A stretch of DNA of 64,000 nucleotides, from positions 1-64,000 of the forward strand of contig URNT01000015.1 in NCBI GenBank assembly GCA_900549235.1, given 5' to 3'. The notes beneath the pieces are model-generated. The model saw only the letters and a program-made list of their open reading frames with translations, was not told the DNA's origin and did not search any database. This stretch comes from an uncultured Clostridium sp. GTDB lineage: Bacteria; Bacillota; Clostridia; Lachnospirales; Lachnospiraceae. The translations under genes and the position numbers were made by a program. Below are positions 51,225 through 60,175 of the stretch, one piece after another. Every line of letters begins with the position of its first letter. The stretch's first letter is position 1.

Positions 51225-51830
51225 TCATAAATCCGGCGTCTCCGCAAAGGGATCGTGTTCCAGAACGCCGATGCCGGTGGTGATGATCTGTTCGGTGAGC
51301 CGGGACATCTGCTCCGGCGTCTCCTTAAGCCCCTCTAAGAGCCAGTGCTGAACCAGTCCCACGCAGCCTGACAGGATAAAGGAAAAATACAGATCAAAGG
51401 TAACAGGATTTCCGGAGCGGAAGATTTCCATCCAGTCCTTTAAGCACTTATCCTGAATCAGCTCCTTTAGGCGGTTCACAAATTTCAGATCTCCATTTTC
51501 TCCTAAAAGGATCTCTACCAGCGCGGAATTATCATAGACTAGGCAGTAAATCTCATAAAAAAGCTCCGAAAGCCCCTGTTTTAAGTCAGAGGCGCTGTGG
51601 CGGCTTACCAGGCCGTAAAATTCCGTCAGAAGTTCTGTCTCGGTCTGCTCCAGCAGATCAAATACATCCTTATAATGAAGATAAAAGGTCCCGCGGTTTA
51701 AGTCGGCCATTTCCGTCAGCTCCCGCACTGTTATATCCTGTATCTTTTTCTCCTTCAGCAGCAAAATGAGACAGTCCCTGAGCTGCTTTCGTGTCTTTCT
51801 TACCCGTCTGTCCATACCTTCTGTACCCAT
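51225..51830 (-). CDS. TetR/AcrR-family transcriptional regulator
   Basis: 201 residues from ATG 51830: a GGAGG within 51836-51843 is about 8 nt upstream of this codon, whereas ATG 51845 and 51836 are too early or too close. HTH: QDITVRELTEMADLNRGTFY, then LHYKDVFDLLEQTE (about 35-68). The C-terminal domain is of the TetR_C_7/DhaS-like type. Divergent from a cell-wall-binding gene and the MMPL exporter locus, which it likely controls. A dyad sits over its -35. Confidence 0.88.
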   Translation of the reverse strand: MGTEGMDRRVRKTRKQLRDCLILLLKEKKIQDITVRELTEMADLNRGTFYLHYKDVFDLLEQTETELLTEFYGLVSRHSASDLKQGLSELFYEIYCLVYDNSALVEILLGENGDLKFVNRLKELIQDKCLKDWMEIFRSGNPVTFDLYFSFILSGCVGLVQHWLLEGLKETPEQMSRLTEQIITTGIGVLEHDPFAETPDL

Positions 51831-51871
51831 ACCCATGTCCTCCATGTTTCTGTAAAAATTTTCTTTGACAC

Positions 51872-51900
51872 ATAATGCGAAAATGTTGATTAGTCATCAA
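51872..51900 (-). promoter_or_regulatory. TetR promoter and operator
   Basis: Minus-strand TTGATG (51900-51895), 17-bp spacer, CATTAT (51877-51872). A perfect repeat TTGAT-TAGTC-ATCAA (51886-51900) covers the -35, suggesting autorepression. A second dyad TATAAT-CC-ATTATA (51941-51954) lies where the divergent + strand -10 would be. Confidence 0.55.
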
Positions 51901-52038
51901 AAGCTGGTAAATTAATTATTGTTTTTTCCGCATAACTTAGTATAATCCATTATAGTTAATAAATGAACAAATGTCAATTAAGAAACGAAAGTTGTGTAAA
52001 CTACATATCTTACATAGAACAGCAGCGGAGGAGACGAG

Positions 52039-52860
52039 ATGAAAAGATGGCTGAGAGCATGGATCTGTCTGGCATTCATATCTGTATTTGTGATAGGATG
52101 TCCCGGCATGGCAGGTGAGGCCCTGGGAGCGGAGTGTGCGCCGGAGGGCCAGTGGACCGAATACGGGGGAAAATGGTACTGGCTGGAGCCGGAGGGCCGG
52201 GCCTGCACAGGCTGGCTTTGTGAGGGCGGCAGAACCTACTACCTGGATACAGAGGATGGCGCCATGTCAGTTGGCTGGCGGGAGATCGACGGGGAGTGGT
52301 ATTACTTTCATGAGGATGGGGGGCTGAACCTGGGAGAGCTGGTCCTGGATGAGACAGTGTACAACTGCTCGGAGGACACAGGGATTTTACTGGGAGCAAG
52401 ACGCCTGGATGATACGGACGGGGGGACTTATGAGGCTGGTTGTTATGATGAGGAGGAGCAGGCCCTGTTTGATGCGCTCAATGAGGAAAAGGAGTCAGAG
52501 ACAGAGGAGGGGCGTGAACGGTACGCATCCTTCCAGATGGATGCCATGCTCAATAAAGCGGCGGCCCATCGTCTGGAGCAGGCGGCTCTTTATGGCTATG
52601 CGGACAACCGGATCCCCGGGGAAGGGGAGCTTAGTGAGTATCTGGCTTCGATCCCCTACAGGAAAAGCGCCAGTGTGCTGGAGCTGTATCTGCGCAGCTG
52701 TGAGGACGGCAGCGAGGCATATGAAAAGCTGGCAGACCAGCTGGAGAAGAAGAGCGGCAGGCAGGACCGTAAATATTCTCTTTCGTATTACCGGTATGTG
52801 GGGCTTGCCCATAGAGAGGATCAGGGAAGCAGCAGCTTTATGGTCATACTGATGCGCTGA
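52039..52860 (+). CDS. secreted cell-wall-binding protein with degenerate CAP-like domain
   Basis: 273 residues: signal peptide (about 1-30), three to four choline-binding-type repeats (GKWYWLEPEGRACTGWLC, RTYYLDTEDGAMSVGW, EWYYFHEDGGLNLG; about 40-120), and a C-terminal ~150-residue part whose FDALNEEKES...FQMDAMLNKAAAHRLEQAA pattern resembles the CAP/SCP fold (LN..R...L..D..L...A..RA). The usual His/Glu pocket residues are not evident. Near the exporter genes 24 bp downstream. Confidence 0.75.
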   Translation: MKRWLRAWICLAFISVFVIGCPGMAGEALGAECAPEGQWTEYGGKWYWLEPEGRACTGWLCEGGRTYYLDTEDGAMSVGWREIDGEWYYFHEDGGLNLGELVLDETVYNCSEDTGILLGARRLDDTDGGTYEAGCYDEEEQALFDALNEEKESETEEGRERYASFQMDAMLNKAAAHRLEQAALYGYADNRIPGEGELSEYLASIPYRKSASVLELYLRSCEDGSEAYEKLADQLEKKSGRQDRKYSLSYYRYVGLAHREDQGSSSFMVILMR

Positions 52861-52883
52861 CAGACGGGAAGGAGCAATAAGAA

Positions 52884-55055
52884 ATGGGAAAGAAACAGAA
52901 AGATAGACAGATAGATGAGACAGCAGGCTTTTCCGTTCGCCTGGCCCGGCTGATCATGAGAAAAAAGGGCCTGATCGAAAGCATTTTCACTGTGGGCTGC
53001 ATTTTTTCACTGATTGCCATGCTGTTTGTGAATGTAAATTATGATCTGACAGAGTACCTGCCTAAGACCGCCCCCTCACGGGTGGGGCTGGACCGGATGG
53101 AGGAGGAGTTTGGCTATCCGGGAACGGCCAGGCTGATGCTGGAGGATGTGACTCTCTATGAGGCAAAGCAGTATAAGGATCAGCTGGAGGCCATAGACGG
53201 AGTGGATCAGATCCTTTGGTGTGACAGCCTGGTCAATATATACGCAGGAGAGGATTTTATCAATGAGTCCGACATAGAGGATTATTACAAGGATGGCTGC
53301 GCGGTGATGGACATTACCTTTGACGAGGGAGATACCTCTCAGCGCACCTCGAAGGCCATTGATGAGATGAAGGCTGTAACCGGGGAAAAGGGCCGGTATG
53401 TGGGAATGGCAGTCCAAACCAAGTCCCTGACGGAAAATGTGGAGAAGGAGATGAGCCTGATCCTGACAGTTTCTGTCATCATGATCTTTGTAGTGCTTTG
53501 CGTTACCACTACAGCCTGGTCAGAGCCATTTTTATTCTTATTTGTAATGGGCGTGGCTATTCTTTTAAACCGGGGGACCAATATTTTTATCGGCACCGTA
53601 TCCTTTTTGACCAACAATGTGGCTATGGTGCTGCAGCTGGCTACCTCTATGGATTACTCCATCTTCCTGCTGGACGCATTTTCCAGGGAAAGGGAAAAGG
53701 GAAAGTCAGACGAGGAGGCCATGACGGGTGCCATCGACGCGGCTATCAACTCCATCTTTGCCAGCAGCCTGACGACAGTGGTGGGCTTTCTGGCTCTGGT
53801 ATCCATGAAATTTACCATTGGCTTTGATATGGGCCTGGTACTGGCAAAGGGAATCATATTCAGCCTTCTTACGGTTGTATTTTTAATGCCGGCGGTTATT
53901 TTGAAGATCTCCAAATGGAATGAAAAAACAAGGCACCGCCCCTTCCTGCCTTCCTTTGGCAGGCTCAGCCGCGGAATCTACAAAGGCCGTTACGCGGCGT
54001 TAATTATCATGGTTCTTGTGACGGCTCCGGCCTATGTGGCTCAGGGGATGAATGATTTCCTCTACGGCAACAGCGCTGTGGGAGCCAGTGAGGGAACGGA
54101 AGTTTATGCGGATGATGAGGCTATTGTGGCAAAATTCGGGCGAAGCAATATGCTTCTGGCAGTGTATCCCAACACATCCCCCATTCTGGAAAAGCAGATG
54201 TCAGATGAGATCGAGGATCTGCCCTATGTAAAGAGTGTAACCTCCATGGCAAACACCCTTCCAGAGGGAATCCCGGAGGAATTTCTTCCTTACTCAGTGA
54301 CCAGCCAGCTTCATACCCAGGACGCCTGCCGGATGCTGATCTACATACGGACAAAAACAGAGAGCGCCCAGGCCTTCCGCTGTACGGATGAGATTAAGGG
54401 GATCGTGGAACGGTATTATCCTTCCGATTCCTACCTGGTAGGAGAGACGCCTTCCACGGAGGACATCAAGACCACCATTACAGAGGACAACGCAAGGGTA
54501 AATGCAATGTCTCTGCTGGGTGTATTTCTGGTGGTCATGTTCAGCTTCCGCTCCTTTGTGGTGCCGGTTCTGGTTATGATCCCCATCGAGGCAGCCATTT
54601 TCCTCAATATGGCTATTCCCTATCTCAGAGGAGAGACCATGGTTTACATGGGATATATCATTGTCAGCAGCATCCAGCTGGGAGCGACGGTGGATTACTC
54701 CATCCTTCTGACCAACAATTATGTGGCCTGCAGGAAGGAGAATGAGAAAAAGAAGGCCTGCGTCCAGGCGCTGATGATGTCCTGCCCGTCTATTTTTACA
54801 TCCGGCACCATTATCATTCTGGCAGGCTATATCATTTATTTTATCTCATCTACGGCTGCCATCGGTGATCTGGGGCATCTCATCGGAAGGGGAGCGCTGT
54901 TCAGTGTGATCCTGGTGCTGACGGTGCTGCCGGCCCTGCTGGTGCTCTTTGACCGGATCATTATGAGCAACGAATGGGATCGGATCAGAAAATTTTTTGC
55001 AAAACGGGCGGAGCGCGGAAGAAACAGGATCAAGGCTCTGGCAAGCGGGAGGTAA
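52884..55055 (+). CDS. MMPL/RND-family transporter
   Basis: 723 residues with the duplicated RND plan of MmpL proteins: helix 1 (about 31-50), extracytoplasmic loop (50-190), helices 2-6 (195-345, with ATSMDYSIFLLDAFSREREKG), second loop, then the second block (540-705, with GATVDYSILLTNNYVACRKE). Uses the proton gradient; MMPL members export lipids, siderophores or envelope precursors, and relatives in Firmicutes are largely uncharacterised. The next gene starts 5 nt beyond its stop. Confidence 0.92.
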   Translation: MGKKQKDRQIDETAGFSVRLARLIMRKKGLIESIFTVGCIFSLIAMLFVNVNYDLTEYLPKTAPSRVGLDRMEEEFGYPGTARLMLEDVTLYEAKQYKDQLEAIDGVDQILWCDSLVNIYAGEDFINESDIEDYYKDGCAVMDITFDEGDTSQRTSKAIDEMKAVTGEKGRYVGMAVQTKSLTENVEKEMSLILTVSVIMIFVVLCVTTTAWSEPFLFLFVMGVAILLNRGTNIFIGTVSFLTNNVAMVLQLATSMDYSIFLLDAFSREREKGKSDEEAMTGAIDAAINSIFASSLTTVVGFLALVSMKFTIGFDMGLVLAKGIIFSLLTVVFLMPAVILKISKWNEKTRHRPFLPSFGRLSRGIYKGRYAALIIMVLVTAPAYVAQGMNDFLYGNSAVGASEGTEVYADDEAIVAKFGRSNMLLAVYPNTSPILEKQMSDEIEDLPYVKSVTSMANTLPEGIPEEFLPYSVTSQLHTQDACRMLIYIRTKTESAQAFRCTDEIKGIVERYYPSDSYLVGETPSTEDIKTTITEDNARVNAMSLLGVFLVVMFSFRSFVVPVLVMIPIEAAIFLNMAIPYLRGETMVYMGYIIVSSIQLGATVDYSILLTNNYVACRKENEKKKACVQALMMSCPSIFTSGTIIILAGYIIYFISSTAAIGDLGHLIGRGALFSVILVLTVLPALLVLFDRIIMSNEWDRIRKFFAKRAERGRNRIKALASGR

Positions 55056-55060
55056 TGGAA

Positions 55061-57157
55061 ATGAAATACAGACACAGACAGAAAACAGCAGCCGTCCTTG
55101 CAGCGGTCATGCTCATCACCGGAGGCGGCATAGAGTCATACGGAGCAGAGCCCCAGGTTATGACCGATGAGACCATGTATGTGAACCTGGACTATTATGG
55201 TACGGCCAGCAAGGTCAATGTGGTAAAGGGATGCAGTCTGAATGGCATAACAGAATTTACAGATTTTGGAAATTATACAAAGGTGGTCAATATGTCCGGC
55301 CAGGAAGAACCCCAGATTCAGGGGGACGCGGTGACCTGGAAACTGCCGAAGGGTACAAAGGGGCGCTTCTATTATCAGTGCGGTATGGACGAGAGCCAGG
55401 TAGAGCTGCCCTGGACCTTTGACGTATCCTATAAGCTGAACGGCGTTCCCATTTCCGGAGAGGAACTGGCGGGGGCATCCGGCTTGGTGGAAATCCATAT
55501 TACAGCGGATCCAAATGAAAAGGCCTCCCTTTATTACAGGAACAATATGATGCTGATGGTGGCCGTACCGGCGGATCTGACGAAATGCTACAGCGTAGAG
55601 GCAGAGGGCTCACAGACCCAGAATCTGGGAGATACGACTGCGGTGGTTTTTTCCGCCCTTCCGGGAGAGGAAGGAGATTATACAGTCCGCATTGGCACAG
55701 ACAGCTTTGAAACCACCGGTGTGATCATGGCGATGGTGCCAGGTACGGTTAATGATCTGGAGCATATCAAAGACCTTAAGGAGGCCAAGGACACCTGGCA
55801 GGACGCAGGAGATGAGCTGTATGACAGCCTGGAGCAGATGGCCCGGTCGGTGGAAGCTATGAGAGACGGCGTGAACCAGATCCAGTCCGGTCTGGCATCC
55901 GCAGATGCCGCAAGGGAGACCTGGAGCGGGGCCAAGGATCAGATCCTGGCAGGAAATGACGAGACTCTGGCGGCCCTGTCTGCTCTGTCCTCCCAGATGG
56001 AGACCATGGTTCCTCATCTTCAGACTGCAAAGGATACTGCTGAGGTGATCCACAACAGCATGGGAGATCTGGTGGATACCATGGGAGATATGCAGGAGCC
56101 TCTGAGGAAACTCCAGACAAGGCTTGAAAATATTAAGAGCAGCACCGGCTCCATGGCAGAGGAGCTTCCGGCCCTTCAGGAGGAGATCGAAACCATCATC
56201 GGCCTGGACGCAAGGCTTCAGGCCAATGAGCAGGCCATTCTCACCGGCCTTAAGGATCTGCCGGATCTGCTGGATTCCATTGAAATGGATTACTATGATG
56301 AGGAGTGGGAGGAAGAGTATGAGGACGACGACCTGATCATTGATACAGGAGAGCTTCCTGTGCCGGAAGGCACCCAGAGCAATGCCACCCGTGAGAAAAA
56401 AGACGCGCCTATCGTAGGCGATTCAGGAGACCTGACCCTGGACGCGGGAGAACTGATGCAGCTTCTGCAGGCCAGGACGGAGGTCCTTGAAAAGGTATCA
56501 GAGGACAGCAAAAGCCTTACCGCCTCCATGTCCTCCCTCCTTGACAATACCTCTGATTCCGCAAAATACAGCAGCCAGATCGTGGATGACCTGGATTTTC
56601 TGATTGAGGATCTGAGGGCCCTCCATGATTCACTGGATATGTATTATCCAGACCTGCAGGCCGCCCTGGATGACTCAAAGGCACTGGTCAACTGCACCAC
56701 AGAGGCATTAAACAGCGGCATCAGTACCATGAGCGTTCTGCAGAACACCCTGAAGGCCTCCAGTGATCAGATAGATGCGGCCGCCAGGGAAAGCCTCAGA
56801 GGAAGCATGGAGCTTCTGGATAAGAGCCTGGGCTTCCTTGACAGTACCTCCGCCATGCGCCAGGCGGGCGCCACTATGAAGGATGTGATGGACCGGGAGC
56901 TTGACAAATTCGATACAGAGAACCGTTTCCTTTTTATGGATCCTTCCGCCGAAAAGGAATCCTTCACCTCCGCCAAAAACCAGGCCCCAAATACCCTTCA
57001 GATCATCCTGCGCACCGACGAGATCAGCCTGGATGATGAGGAGGCAAAGACAGCAGACGCCGAGGTCCAGGAGGCAGTGGTAAGCCCCTTAAAGAGGATG
57101 TGGAATGTGCTTGTAAAAATGTGGCAGGCGATTGTGGAGGTATTTAAAAACAGGTAG
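55061..57157 (+). CDS. secreted coiled-coil protein, MMPL partner
   Basis: 698 residues from ATG 55061 (GGGAGG 8 nt upstream; ATG 55055 overlaps the previous stop). Signal peptide ending SYGAE, a beta-rich N-terminal domain (about 35-225), then long helical heptad-rich segments (about 230-420 and 470-620) with an acidic insertion DEEWEEEYEDDDL and a PxxGTQSN linker, and an amphipathic C-terminus (MWNVLVKMWQAIVEVFKNR). No family name recognised; the layout recalls YhgE/Pip-type or adaptor proteins paired with exporters. Confidence 0.82.
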   Translation: MKYRHRQKTAAVLAAVMLITGGGIESYGAEPQVMTDETMYVNLDYYGTASKVNVVKGCSLNGITEFTDFGNYTKVVNMSGQEEPQIQGDAVTWKLPKGTKGRFYYQCGMDESQVELPWTFDVSYKLNGVPISGEELAGASGLVEIHITADPNEKASLYYRNNMMLMVAVPADLTKCYSVEAEGSQTQNLGDTTAVVFSALPGEEGDYTVRIGTDSFETTGVIMAMVPGTVNDLEHIKDLKEAKDTWQDAGDELYDSLEQMARSVEAMRDGVNQIQSGLASADAARETWSGAKDQILAGNDETLAALSALSSQMETMVPHLQTAKDTAEVIHNSMGDLVDTMGDMQEPLRKLQTRLENIKSSTGSMAEELPALQEEIETIIGLDARLQANEQAILTGLKDLPDLLDSIEMDYYDEEWEEEYEDDDLIIDTGELPVPEGTQSNATREKKDAPIVGDSGDLTLDAGELMQLLQARTEVLEKVSEDSKSLTASMSSLLDNTSDSAKYSSQIVDDLDFLIEDLRALHDSLDMYYPDLQAALDDSKALVNCTTEALNSGISTMSVLQNTLKASSDQIDAAARESLRGSMELLDKSLGFLDSTSAMRQAGATMKDVMDRELDKFDTENRFLFMDPSAEKESFTSAKNQAPNTLQIILRTDEISLDDEEAKTADAEVQEAVVSPLKRMWNVLVKMWQAIVEVFKNR

Positions 57158-57177
57158 AAAACACCGGCAAAATCAGA

Positions 57178-57213
57178 TATAATGCTTACAGAACCATTTT
57201 TCAAAGTAAGCAT
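57178..57213 (+). promoter_or_regulatory. promoter and dyad before second TetR gene
   Basis: TATAAT (57178-57183) preceded at 17 bp by TAGAAA. ATGCTTAC (57182-57189) and GTAAGCAT (57206-57213) are a perfect 8-bp inverted repeat with a 16-bp spacer overlapping the -10, placed for autorepression by the TetR protein. Confidence 0.6.
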
Positions 57214-57230
57214 ATAAGGAAGGTGCCGCT

Positions 57231-57794
57231 GTGGATACAGGAAAGCAGGAACAGACAAAATACCGGCTGGCGGAGTCGGTTAAGGAGTGTATGAGGACCG
57301 CTTCGGTGGATAAGATTACAGTAAAAAGCATTGTAGAGGGCTGCAAAGTCACAAGGCAGACCTTTTACAGGAATTTTCTGGATAAATATGACCTGATCAA
57401 CTGGTATTTTGATAAGCTGGTGCTTCAGTCCTTTGCCCAGATCGGCATGGGCCGCACTGTAGGAGAGAGCCTGACCCGGAAGTTTGAATTTATCGCGGAG
57501 GAAAAGGTGTTTTTTACCGAGGCTTTCCGGAGCGATGACAGAAACTCCTTAAAAGAACACGATTTTGAGCTGATCCTCCAGTTCTACACTGACCTGATCG
57601 CCAGAAGGACCAGCAAGCCTTTGACAGAGGAGCTGCAGTTTCTTCTGGAAATGTATTGCCGGGGTTCCGTCTATATGACGGTAAAATGGGTTCTTGGAGG
57701 GATGAAGGATTCTCCCGCCCAGATGTCCGCGAAGCTGGTGGATGCCATTCCTCCAAAGCTGGCCAGCGTATTTGAAGAACTGCATCTTTTGTGA
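57231..57794 (+). CDS. TetR-family transcriptional regulator
   Basis: 187 residues, GTG start at 57231 with AAGGAAGG upstream. HTH: KITVKSIVEGCKVTRQTFYR, then NFLDKYDLINWYFDK (about 24-58). The C-terminal helical domain is DhaS/TetR_C-like (LVLQSFAQIGMG, FYTDLIARRTSK, YCRGSVYMTVKWVLGGMKDS). It closes the exporter locus that begins with another TetR gene at 51.2 kb. Confidence 0.88.
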   Translation: MDTGKQEQTKYRLAESVKECMRTASVDKITVKSIVEGCKVTRQTFYRNFLDKYDLINWYFDKLVLQSFAQIGMGRTVGESLTRKFEFIAEEKVFFTEAFRSDDRNSLKEHDFELILQFYTDLIARRTSKPLTEELQFLLEMYCRGSVYMTVKWVLGGMKDSPAQMSAKLVDAIPPKLASVFEELHLL

Positions 57795-57834
57795 GATGTG
57801 CACATAAAAAAATGGAAAACTGCACAAATTAAAA

Positions 57835-57877
57835 ATAAAAGTGACAGACAGAAGGGTTTGTCACTTTTATTTTTTTA
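57835..57877 (+). terminator. terminator after second TetR gene
   Basis: ATAAAAGTGACA (57835-57846) / TGTCACTTTTAT (57859-57870), 12 bp perfect with a 12-nt loop, then TTTTTTT. Very strong. Confidence 0.93.
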
Positions 57878-57926
57878 CCGAATTTGTTATAATATTAACA
57901 GAAAAAAGGGAAAAGGAGAATGGGTT

Positions 57927-59075
57927 ATGTCAAACAGAATCGTATTAAATGAAACCTCCTATCATGGAGCAGGCGCCATTAAAGAGATCGCAAATGAGGC
58001 AAAGGCAAGAGCATTTAAGAAGGCATTTGTATGCTCTGATCCGGATCTGCTCCGTTTTAAGGTAACGGAAAAGGTGACAGACGTGCTTGAGGAGGCAGGG
58101 CTTGCTTATGAGATCTACTCCGATATTAAGCCGAATCCAACCATCGAAAACGTGCAGACCGGTGTTGCCGCCTATAAGGCCTCCGGCGCAGATTATATCA
58201 TCGCCATCGGCGGAGGTTCCTCTATGGATACAGCCAAGGCCATCGGCATTATTATCGCAAATCCTGAATTTGAGGATGTAAGGAGCTTAGAGGGAGTTGC
58301 CCCCACAAAGAATCCTTCCGTTCCGATTATCGCAGTTCCCACCACAGCAGGTACAGCCGCTGAGGTTACCATCAACTATGTAATTACGGACGTTGAGAAG
58401 AAGCGCAAATTTGTCTGCGTCGATACCCATGACATCCCTGTTGTGGCAGTGGTGGATCCGGATATGATGTCCTCTATGCCAAAGGGACTGACCGCCTCCA
58501 CCGGTATGGATGCTCTGACTCATGCCATCGAGGGATACATCACAAAGGGCGCCTGGGAAATGACTGATATGTTCCACTTAAAGGCCATCGAGCTGATTGC
58601 GAAGCATTTAAGAGGGGCCTGCGAAAATACCAAGGAGGGCCGCGAGGGTATGGCTCTGGGCCAGTACATTGCCGGCATGGGCTTCTCCAATGTAGGACTT
58701 GGCATCGTTCACTCCATGGCGCACAGCCTGGGCGCCGTTTATGACACTCCTCATGGCGTTGCCAATGCCATCCTGCTTCCAACCGTTATGGAATACAACG
58801 CTCCCTGCACTGGTGAGAAATACCGGGACATTGCTATTGCCATGGGCGTAGAGGGCGCGGCCGCCATGACACAGGAGGAGTACAGGAAAGCAGCCGTAGA
58901 GGCAGTGAAGAAGTTGTCTGCTGATGTAGGCATTCCCGCTGACTTAAAGGAAATCGTAAAGCCTGAGGATGTGGATTTCCTGGCGCAGTCCGCTATGGAC
59001 GATGCCTGCAGGCCGGGCAACCCCAAGGATCCCACCTTTGAGGATATTAAGGCATTGTATCTGTCACTGATGTAA
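57927..59075 (+). CDS. iron-containing alcohol dehydrogenase
   Basis: Group III alcohol dehydrogenase of 382 residues from ATG 57927 (AAAAGGAG 8 nt upstream; an earlier in-frame ATG overlaps the terminator). GGGSSMDTAKAIG near residue 95 binds NAD(P), PTTAGTAAEVTINYVI follows, and metal ligands lie in TGMDALTHAIEGY, HSMAHSLGAVYDTPHGVANAI near residue 262. Closest familiar relatives are FucO-type lactaldehyde reductases and 1,3-propanediol/butanol dehydrogenases. Own promoter region and terminator. Confidence 0.95.
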   Translation: MSNRIVLNETSYHGAGAIKEIANEAKARAFKKAFVCSDPDLLRFKVTEKVTDVLEEAGLAYEIYSDIKPNPTIENVQTGVAAYKASGADYIIAIGGGSSMDTAKAIGIIIANPEFEDVRSLEGVAPTKNPSVPIIAVPTTAGTAAEVTINYVITDVEKKRKFVCVDTHDIPVVAVVDPDMMSSMPKGLTASTGMDALTHAIEGYITKGAWEMTDMFHLKAIELIAKHLRGACENTKEGREGMALGQYIAGMGFSNVGLGIVHSMAHSLGAVYDTPHGVANAILLPTVMEYNAPCTGEKYRDIAIAMGVEGAAAMTQEEYRKAAVEAVKKLSADVGIPADLKEIVKPEDVDFLAQSAMDDACRPGNPKDPTFEDIKALYLSLM

Positions 59076-59092
59076 GAGGCAGAGTGACTGTT

Positions 59093-59125
59093 AAGAGCCG
59101 TTCGGTTATGGACGGCTCTTTTCTT
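59093..59125 (+). terminator. terminator after alcohol dehydrogenase gene
   Basis: AAGAGCCGT (59093-59101) / ACGGCTCTT (59112-59120), 9 bp perfect with a 10-nt loop, then TTCTT. Confidence 0.88.
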
Positions 59126-59177
59126 AATCCCTTTTTTATGGTAAAATGAGTGGACAGATTGGAAAGGAGATTAGACA

Positions 59178-59969
59178 ATGGCATTTTTAATTGAAGTAAA
59201 AGACAAAGATGGAGCAGTTAAGGCAGAACACAGCGGGGAGAATCAGGTCATCCTTGCGTGGGACGGAGAATATAAGCAGGGGGACCGGATCGAGGTGATC
59301 CTTCCGGAGGCAGGCCGCTTTTATATCCTGCGGATCGATGATACCATGGATGAGGCATTTATTTATGCGGTCAGGGAGAAGCTGGTATTTGACATTCCCT
59401 TTGAGGAAAAAAGGCTGTCCTACAATCCCAAGGCATTTACAGGTGAGCGCCATTACCTGACGGTACGCTATGCCTGTGACTATGAAATCCGCGCTTATAA
59501 GAACCTGGCTCTGAATCCGGCGGACCAGCATGGAGATACCGGATATTATCCTCATGCATCGGCTAATGTGGAGACAAGAGGAGAGTCCGTATTTGCCGCA
59601 AGAAATGCAATCGACGGCATAAAGGCAAATCTCTCACATGGAAGCTGGCCCTATGAATCCTGGGGGATCAACCGTCAGGATGACGCGAAAATGACCCTGG
59701 AGTTCGGTCGTCCTGTCGATTTTGATGAGATCGTGCTGTATACAAGAGCGGACTTCCCTCATGACAACTGGTGGGTAAGCGTTACCTTTGAATTTTCAGA
59801 TGGCACCAGGGAGACAGTGGCCCTTGAAAAGAGCCTGGAGCCTCACCGGATCCGCCTGACCAAAAAGGGGATTACCTGGCTGACCTTTGGTGAGCTTATC
59901 AAAGCAGATGATCCTTCTCCATTCCCGGCTCTGACTCAGATTGAAGTATATGGAACTGAAAAACAGTAG
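59178..59969 (+). CDS. discoidin (F5/8 type C)-like domain protein
   Basis: 263 residues, no signal peptide. N-terminal ~95 residues form a beta-rich domain of unknown type (VILAWDGEYKQGDRIEVILP); residues ~110-260 look like a galactose-binding discoidin fold: NLALNPADQ, the DGI loop in ARNAIDGIKANLSHGSWPYESWGINRQ, LEFGRPVDFDEIVLYTRADFPHD, and a C-terminal ALTQIEVYGTE strand. Absence of a signal suggests an intracellular carbohydrate-binding or unrelated role. AAAGGAG before the ATG; flanked by terminator and Pho box, so monocistronic. Confidence 0.72.
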   Translation: MAFLIEVKDKDGAVKAEHSGENQVILAWDGEYKQGDRIEVILPEAGRFYILRIDDTMDEAFIYAVREKLVFDIPFEEKRLSYNPKAFTGERHYLTVRYACDYEIRAYKNLALNPADQHGDTGYYPHASANVETRGESVFAARNAIDGIKANLSHGSWPYESWGINRQDDAKMTLEFGRPVDFDEIVLYTRADFPHDNWWVSVTFEFSDGTRETVALEKSLEPHRIRLTKKGITWLTFGELIKADDPSPFPALTQIEVYGTEKQ

Positions 59970-60043
59970 TTATATGACGCTTTTTATTGCATAATCCGTA
60001 ACTGGATAATGTTGGAGAGTACAGCTGCATAGCCGTCCTGGAT

Positions 60044-60071
60044 TTTACATATAATTTACATACACTTTACA
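60044..60071 (+). promoter_or_regulatory. triple PhoP box
   Basis: TTTACA occurs three times at 60044, 60055 and 60066, exactly 11 bp apart, the helix-period direct-repeat pattern bound by PhoP response regulators in Firmicutes. It lies 20 bp upstream of a sigma-A -35 and controls a phosphate transporter gene, consistent with phosphate-starvation induction. Confidence 0.82.
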
Positions 60072-60090
60072 AAGACCAAAACAAACTGTA

Positions 60091-60119
60091 TTGACGAGAT
60101 ATGAAATATCCCGTATAAT
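60091..60119 (+). promoter_or_regulatory. promoter of phosphate symporter gene
   Basis: TTGACG (60091-60096), 17-bp spacer, TATAAT (60114-60119). Transcription should start near 60126, leaving a leader of about 244 nt before the ATG at 60370. Confidence 0.88.
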
Positions 60120-60175
60120 GAGTATGTTAAGATTTAGTAAAGCTTTCGTAAAAGAAGAGTAAAGAACAGGAAAAG

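Noticed and set aside
60044..60071. CRISPR-like short repeats
   Set aside because: Only three 6-bp units with 5-bp gaps; the period and position fit a PhoP box.
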